Positions 60,537 through 64,000 of a stretch of 64,000 nt of DNA are shown here, one piece after another. Where the stretch lies: the NCBI RefSeq assembly GCF_038433465.1, contig NZ_JAESVF010000004.1, positions 186,001 to 250,000 on the forward strand, written 5' to 3'. The DNA is from Galbibacter sp038433465. Its GTDB lineage: Bacteria > Bacteroidota > Bacteroidia > Flavobacteriales > Flavobacteriaceae. The notes under the pieces are model-generated. The model was not told the origin of the DNA and did no database searches. It worked only from the letters and a program-made list of their open reading frames with translations. Made by a program: the position numbers and the translations under genes. Position 1 is the first letter of the stretch, and each line of letters opens with the position of its first letter.

Positions 60537-61469
60537 ATGGAAAATGGTATTTATGCAAAATTTAATACTTCAAAAGGAGAAATCTTAGTGAAGTTAACGC
60601 ACGATAAAACACCTGGAACTGTTGGGAATTTTGTTGCTTTAGCAGAAGGAACAATGGAAAACAGTGTAAAACCACAAGGAAAACCATATTACGATGGGAT
60701 TACTTTTCATAGAGTTATTAATGATTTTATGATCCAAGGAGGATGTCCACTTGGAACAGGTACTGGAGATGCAGGTTACAAATTCGATGATGAGTTTGAT
60801 AGCTCATTACGACACAATCGTCCTGGAGTTTTATCAATGGCAAATGCAGGTCCTGGAACCAATGGATCTCAGTTTTTCATTACGCATGTACCAACGCCAT
60901 GGTTAGACGATAAGCATACTGTTTTTGGTTTTGTTGAAAATGGTCAAGATGTAGTTGATGCAATTGCTCAAGGTGATAAAATTGATTCTTTAGAAATTGT
61001 AAGAGTAGGAGAAGAAGCTGAAAATTGGAATGCAATTGAAGCCTTTAGAACTTTTGAAGGTGCTCGTGAAAAGCGTATTGCTGAAGAAAAAGCGAAAGCT
61101 GAAGCTGCACTAGAGAAAATTGCTGCGGGATTTGATAAAACAGAAAGCGGACTTCGTTATAAATTAATCCAAAAAGGAAACGGACCAAAAGCTGAAAAAG
61201 GGAAAAACGTTTCTGTACATTATAAAGGACAGTTGGAAAACGGACAAGTTTTTGATTCTTCATACCAAAGAAATCAACCTATCGATTTTACTTTAGGTAT
61301 CGGGCAAGTAATTGCTGGTTGGGATGAAGGTATTTCGCTTTTACAAGTTGGCGATAAGGCACGTTTTGTAATTCCTTCTCATTTAGGATATGGAGCTAGA
61401 GGTGCAGGAGGGGTAATTCCTCCAAATGCTACATTAATTTTTGATGTTGAGCTTGTAAAAGTAGGCTAA
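60537..61469 (+). CDS. Dual peptidyl-prolyl isomerase: cyclophilin fused to FKBP
   Basis: The 310-residue protein carries a cyclophilin domain (about 1-165, with FHRVINDFMIQGG, NGSQFFIT, HTVFGFVENG) and an FKBP domain (about 210-310, VHYKGQLENGQVFDSSY, GWDEGISLLQVGDKARF, HLGYGARG). An Ala/Glu/Lys helix joins them. Each domain could catalyse prolyl cis-trans isomerisation during folding. Dual-family immunophilins of this kind are reported for Bacteroidota and a few other lineages. No signal peptide is present, so it is cytoplasmic. Confidence 0.93.
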   Translation: MENGIYAKFNTSKGEILVKLTHDKTPGTVGNFVALAEGTMENSVKPQGKPYYDGITFHRVINDFMIQGGCPLGTGTGDAGYKFDDEFDSSLRHNRPGVLSMANAGPGTNGSQFFITHVPTPWLDDKHTVFGFVENGQDVVDAIAQGDKIDSLEIVRVGEEAENWNAIEAFRTFEGAREKRIAEEKAKAEAALEKIAAGFDKTESGLRYKLIQKGNGPKAEKGKNVSVHYKGQLENGQVFDSSYQRNQPIDFTLGIGQVIAGWDEGISLLQVGDKARFVIPSHLGYGARGAGGVIPPNATLIFDVELVKVG

Positions 61470-61575
61470 GCAAATGTTAATTTTTTAAATTGAATTCAGC
61501 AATTTAGCTTAACTATTCCGATTATTTCGGAATATAAAAGTAGCTGTACATTCAATCATAATTATACGAGATTTA

Positions 61576-61611
61576 AAATCCTGTTGCATAAAGATGTAGC
61601 AGGATTTTTTA
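61576..61611 (+). terminator. Terminator of the dual PPIase, overlapping the next promoter
   Basis: AAAATCCTG pairs with CAGGATTTT around an A/T-rich loop. Its T run runs into a TATATTTG promoter box at 61610. Confidence 0.7.
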
Positions 61612-61617
61612 TATTTG
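61584..61617 (+). promoter_or_regulatory. Promoter for YfiT-like gene, possibly leaderless
   Basis: TATATTTG (61610-61617) is an exact -7 box and TTG (61584-61586) lies 23 bases upstream. The ATG at 61622 comes only 4 bases after the -7 box, so the transcript would start at or near the ATG. Confidence 0.45.
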
Positions 61618-61621
61618 AAAT

Positions 61622-62167
61622 ATGACAACTCCCACTTTACAACAGCTACAATACCCTATCGGGAAATATCAATCGCCTGCAAATATTTCGGCTACCGATA
61701 TTAAAAATTGGATTCGAACTATTGAATTTTTTCCTGAAAAGTTAGAAGCTTTGGTGGAAGATTTTGACGATGATCAATTGGATACTCCATACCGACCTGA
61801 AGGGTGGACGGTACGCCAGTTAATTCATCATTTAGCAGACAGTCATCTAAATAGTTACATTCGTTTTAAATGGACACTTACTGAAGATAAGCCTGTTATT
61901 AAAGCTTATTTTGAAGATCGTTGGGCCGATTTGGAAGATGGTAAAAATGATGATATTGAGATGTCTCTTATGCTTATCGAGGCTTTGCATAAACGTTGGG
62001 CTTCTATGTTGAAAAAGTTAACAGAAACTCAATTTAAGCGTACATTTATTCATCCAGAAAGTAATGAGGAGATAAGTTTAAAAAAGTTAATTTCGATTTA
62101 CGATTGGCATTGTAGACATCATTTTGAACATATCAATGCATTAGCCAAACGAGAAGAGTGGGTGTAA
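61622..62167 (+). CDS. YfiT-like DinB-family protein (bacillithiol-transferase type)
   Basis: The 181-residue protein has the DinB four-helix fold and the YfiT motif: EGWTVRQLIHHLADSHLNSYIRF (metal His residues in the HHLADSH part) and DWHCRHHFEHINAL near the end. YfiT-type proteins are predicted metal-dependent; some act as bacillithiol S-transferases. Length is normal. It has an unusually close promoter. Confidence 0.85.
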   Translation: MTTPTLQQLQYPIGKYQSPANISATDIKNWIRTIEFFPEKLEALVEDFDDDQLDTPYRPEGWTVRQLIHHLADSHLNSYIRFKWTLTEDKPVIKAYFEDRWADLEDGKNDDIEMSLMLIEALHKRWASMLKKLTETQFKRTFIHPESNEEISLKKLISIYDWHCRHHFEHINALAKREEWV

Positions 62168-62186
62168 CGCCATTCATAATAAGGTA

Positions 62187-62246
62187 AAAAAACTGCCTAA
62201 AAGGATTTATTCGGTTATCAGAATAATCTTTTTAGGCAGTTTTTCT
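62187..62246. terminator. Bidirectional terminator, ACTGCCT-stem family
   Basis: AAAAACTGCCTAAAAGGATT pairs with the complementary AATCTTTTTAGGCAGTTTTT with one bulge. It lies between convergent genes. Confidence 0.85.
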
Positions 62247-62265
62247 TTAATTCCAATTTTTGACT

Positions 62266-62907
62266 TTAGTCAATATTTGGTTGCGGTGTTAAACGCAAAT
62301 ATGGTTTTACCTCTTTAAATCCTTTTGTGAAAATGTTTTTAGCATCATCACTAGAAATTGCAGGACTAATTACCACTTCGTCTCCGTGTTTCCAGTTTGC
62401 TGGAGTGGCTACTTTATGGTAAGCTGTAAGTTGTAAAGAGTCGATAACTCTTAAAAGCTCGTCAAAATTTCTACCCGTCGAAGCTGGGTATGTAATCATC
62501 AGTTTAATCGATTTATCTGGTGCGATAATATATACTGAACGCACTGTTAGCGTTGCATCTGCATTTGGGTGAATCATATCATAAAGCTCTGCTATTTTAC
62601 GATTTTCATCAGCAATAATAGGGAAGTTAACTTCTGTATTTTGCGTTTCATTAATATCGTTAATCCATCCTTTATGCGATTCAACTCCGTCTACACTTAA
62701 TGCAATTACTTTGGTGTTTCGCTTTTCAAATTCGTCTTTATATTTTGCTACAGTTCCCAATTCGGTAGTGCAAACTGGGGTGTAATCCGCTGGATGTGAG
62801 AATAAAATTCCCCAGCTGTCTCCTAAATATTCATGGAAATCGATGTTTCCTAACGACGTTTCTGCGGTAAAGTTTGGTGCTTTATCTCCTAATCTAAGTG
62901 TTGCCAT
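62266..62907 (-). CDS. 1-Cys peroxiredoxin (Prx6 type)
   Basis: The 213-residue protein has the peroxidatic Cys in HPADYTPVCTTELG near residue 47 and the Prx6-type C-terminal extension (VRSVYIIAPDKSIKLMITYP, ...FTKGFKEVKPYLRLTPQP). It reduces peroxides with a cytosolic thiol donor. No second Cys is placed as a resolving residue. It has no signal peptide. It precedes a thioredoxin-fold gene on the same strand, 112 bases upstream of this start. Confidence 0.93.
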   Translation of the reverse strand: MATLRLGDKAPNFTAETSLGNIDFHEYLGDSWGILFSHPADYTPVCTTELGTVAKYKDEFEKRNTKVIALSVDGVESHKGWINDINETQNTEVNFPIIADENRKIAELYDMIHPNADATLTVRSVYIIAPDKSIKLMITYPASTGRNFDELLRVIDSLQLTAYHKVATPANWKHGDEVVISPAISSDDAKNIFTKGFKEVKPYLRLTPQPNID

Positions 62908-63019
62908 GTTTTCTTGATTTAATTAATACTCTACAAAGTTAGTAGATTATTAATATCAAGACTATTTTTATTTGATAAAAGATTGTTAAGAATTGTATGC
63001 GATTTGTGAGATTTATGAA

Positions 63020-63577
63020 TTATTGTTTCCATTTAAGATTACATCCCATGCTTGGCTTTTGGGTTTTGTATATTCTTTTTCCCATCATGGCAGCATCAAT
63101 GGCACTTCTAATGTCTCTTCCTGTTATTGGCATACTATTTCCTGGGCGTGAATCGTCAAACTGACCTCGATATACGAGTTCAAGACTGTTGTCAAAAACA
63201 TAAAAATCGGGCGTACAAGCAGCGTCATAAGCTTTTGCTACTTCTTGTGTTTCATCGTATAAATAAGGAAAAGTAAAATCGTTTTCAAGTGCATTCACTT
63301 TCATTTTTTCGGGACTGTCTTCAGGATAATTTTCAACATCATTACTCGAAATAGCAACAAAATTAACATCGCTATTTGCGTAGTCTTTAGCCAATTTTGC
63401 AATCTCTTTATTTAGGTGTTTTACATAAGGGCAATGGTTGCAAATAAACATAACAACAGTTGCCTTTTCTCCATATACATCGCTAAGTTTTAGTTTTCTG
63501 CCAGAAATAGTATCGAGAAGATTAAAATTTGGTGCTTTTGTCCCTAATGGGAGCATATTACTTTCAGTTCTTGCCAT
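63020..63577 (-). CDS. Thioredoxin-fold AhpC/TSA-like protein
   Basis: The 185-residue product has the redoxin core: FNLLDTISGRKLKLSDVYGEKATVVMFICNHCPYVKH, where CNHCPYVK is the CxxC-type active site (quoted in parts), then VNFVAISSNDVENYPEDSPE and TPDFYVFDNSLELVYRGQFDDS. This is the family seen beside Bacteroidota peroxiredoxins. No signal peptide. A role in thiol redox or peroxide handling is inferred. Confidence 0.85.
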   Translation of the reverse strand: MARTESNMLPLGTKAPNFNLLDTISGRKLKLSDVYGEKATVVMFICNHCPYVKHLNKEIAKLAKDYANSDVNFVAISSNDVENYPEDSPEKMKVNALENDFTFPYLYDETQEVAKAYDAACTPDFYVFDNSLELVYRGQFDDSRPGNSMPITGRDIRSAIDAAMMGKRIYKTQKPSMGCNLKWKQ

Positions 63578-63773
63578 AGTATTTTTAATTTTTAAACGTA
63601 ATTCTTCGTGAGAATATCCCGAAGTAGTTTATTGTAAAATACGAATAAGATATCGGTTTTAAAAAGAGAATCCGCTTAGTTTTTTTATTTCTGCTGAAAT
63701 CTTAAAAAAGAATTAAAGTTTTGTAGACTCAAAAAGTAGTTTGTAACTTTTATGGAAACCAAAAACTATAACG

Positions 63774-64000
63774 ATGAAAAATGCATATGAAAGTCTATCA
63801 ATAGCAATTGAAGATTTAAAAAGAAAAGGATATACAGAAGATTATAATTTGTGTGAAGTAGGAGTAGAGAACCGCTCTAAACATAGTGTTTGTACTGCAG
63901 CCGATTTAAATGTGGTTGATTATTATCGTTTTGAAGGCGATAGTAACCCCGATGATAATTCGGTGTTGTATGTGATAGAAACATCTTTTGGAGATAAAGG
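63774..64000 (+). CDS. Hypothetical protein, N-terminal part (runs off the window)
   Basis: An open frame from the ATG at 63774 reaches the window edge with 75 complete codons. It starts MKNAYESLSIAIEDLKRKGY and continues TEDYNLCEVG, VDYYRFEGDSNPDDNSVLYVIE. It matches a small Bacteroidota family sometimes labelled phosphoribosylpyrophosphate synthetase, although it lacks that enzyme's domains. Function is unknown. Confidence 0.65.
   Translation, partial: MKNAYESLSIAIEDLKRKGYTEDYNLCEVGVENRSKHSVCTAADLNVVDYYRFEGDSNPDDNSVLYVIETSFGDK

Overview
The window is a stretch of chromosome from a member of the Flavobacteriaceae (phylum Bacteroidota). The support for this is a low G+C base composition, promoters with the TAnnTTTG -7 box instead of sigma-70 hexamers, few Shine-Dalgarno sequences, a fused SecDF, the short archaeal-type ProS, a cyclophilin-FKBP fusion, an LDH-like malate dehydrogenase, and many small families largely confined to this phylum (DUF4494, DUF6588, DUF6503-like, DUF2911). 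I cannot name the genus. No rRNA, CRISPR array, transposase or prophage gene is visible.

Layout. 1-3.6 kb is a small accessory block: the start of a DUF885 lipoprotein, a DUF3052-like protein, a DUF3037/HipA-like kinase pair and a ParDE-type toxin-antitoxin pair. 3.6-11 kb holds DUF4494, a lipoprotein, htpG, an HdeD-like protein and envelope proteins. 11-17.6 kb is an iron (ferrisiderophore) locus: three small inner-membrane genes ending in a PepSY reductase, a periplasmic DUF4198 protein, a TonB-dependent siderophore receptor and a divergent AraC/PchR-type regulator. 17.6-23.8 kb carries a mechanosensitive channel, kdsA, typA, a polyphosphate glucokinase and ftsE. 23.8-24.5 kb is a gene-free stretch with a dispersed repeat. 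24.5-29.4 kb encodes a 1007-residue TPR protein and an outer-membrane barrel. 29.4-35.4 kb has a Crp/Fnr regulator with a nitroreductase-like enzyme, a FUSC protein and an amidohydrolase. 35.5-48.4 kb is mostly housekeeping: asnB, gyrB, mdh, secDF and a cobalamin-riboswitch-controlled metE. 48.6-52.7 kb is the leftward group DUF192-lgt-yidD-cysS-folE. 52.9-58.2 kb holds a bestrophin-like channel, a methyltransferase, a FadL-type porin and a low-complexity lipoprotein. 58.4-64 kb has proS, two identical tRNA-Glu genes, rpsT, a dual-family prolyl isomerase, a YfiT-like DinB protein, two thiol-redox proteins and a truncated gene.

How the genes fit together. The iron locus looks like a complete outer-membrane uptake and periplasmic reduction route without its own ABC permease, and its divergent promoter carries an 8-bp direct repeat with 21-bp period that suits the AraC regulator. 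metE sits behind a cobalamin riboswitch, so B12-independent methionine synthesis should be shut off when B12 is available. lgt, DUF192 and yidD group envelope-protein biogenesis functions.

Non-coding structure is rich. There are two families of dispersed repeats, each with two copies in the window, a set of three terminator hairpins with a shared stem sequence, an unexplained structured element ahead of the riboswitch, and leader hairpins at gyrB, mdh and rpsT. I saw no large undescribed multi-gene system. The best candidates for new biology are the DUF3037/HipA pair, the reductive iron locus with its operator, the TPR-barrel pair and the unassigned structured elements.
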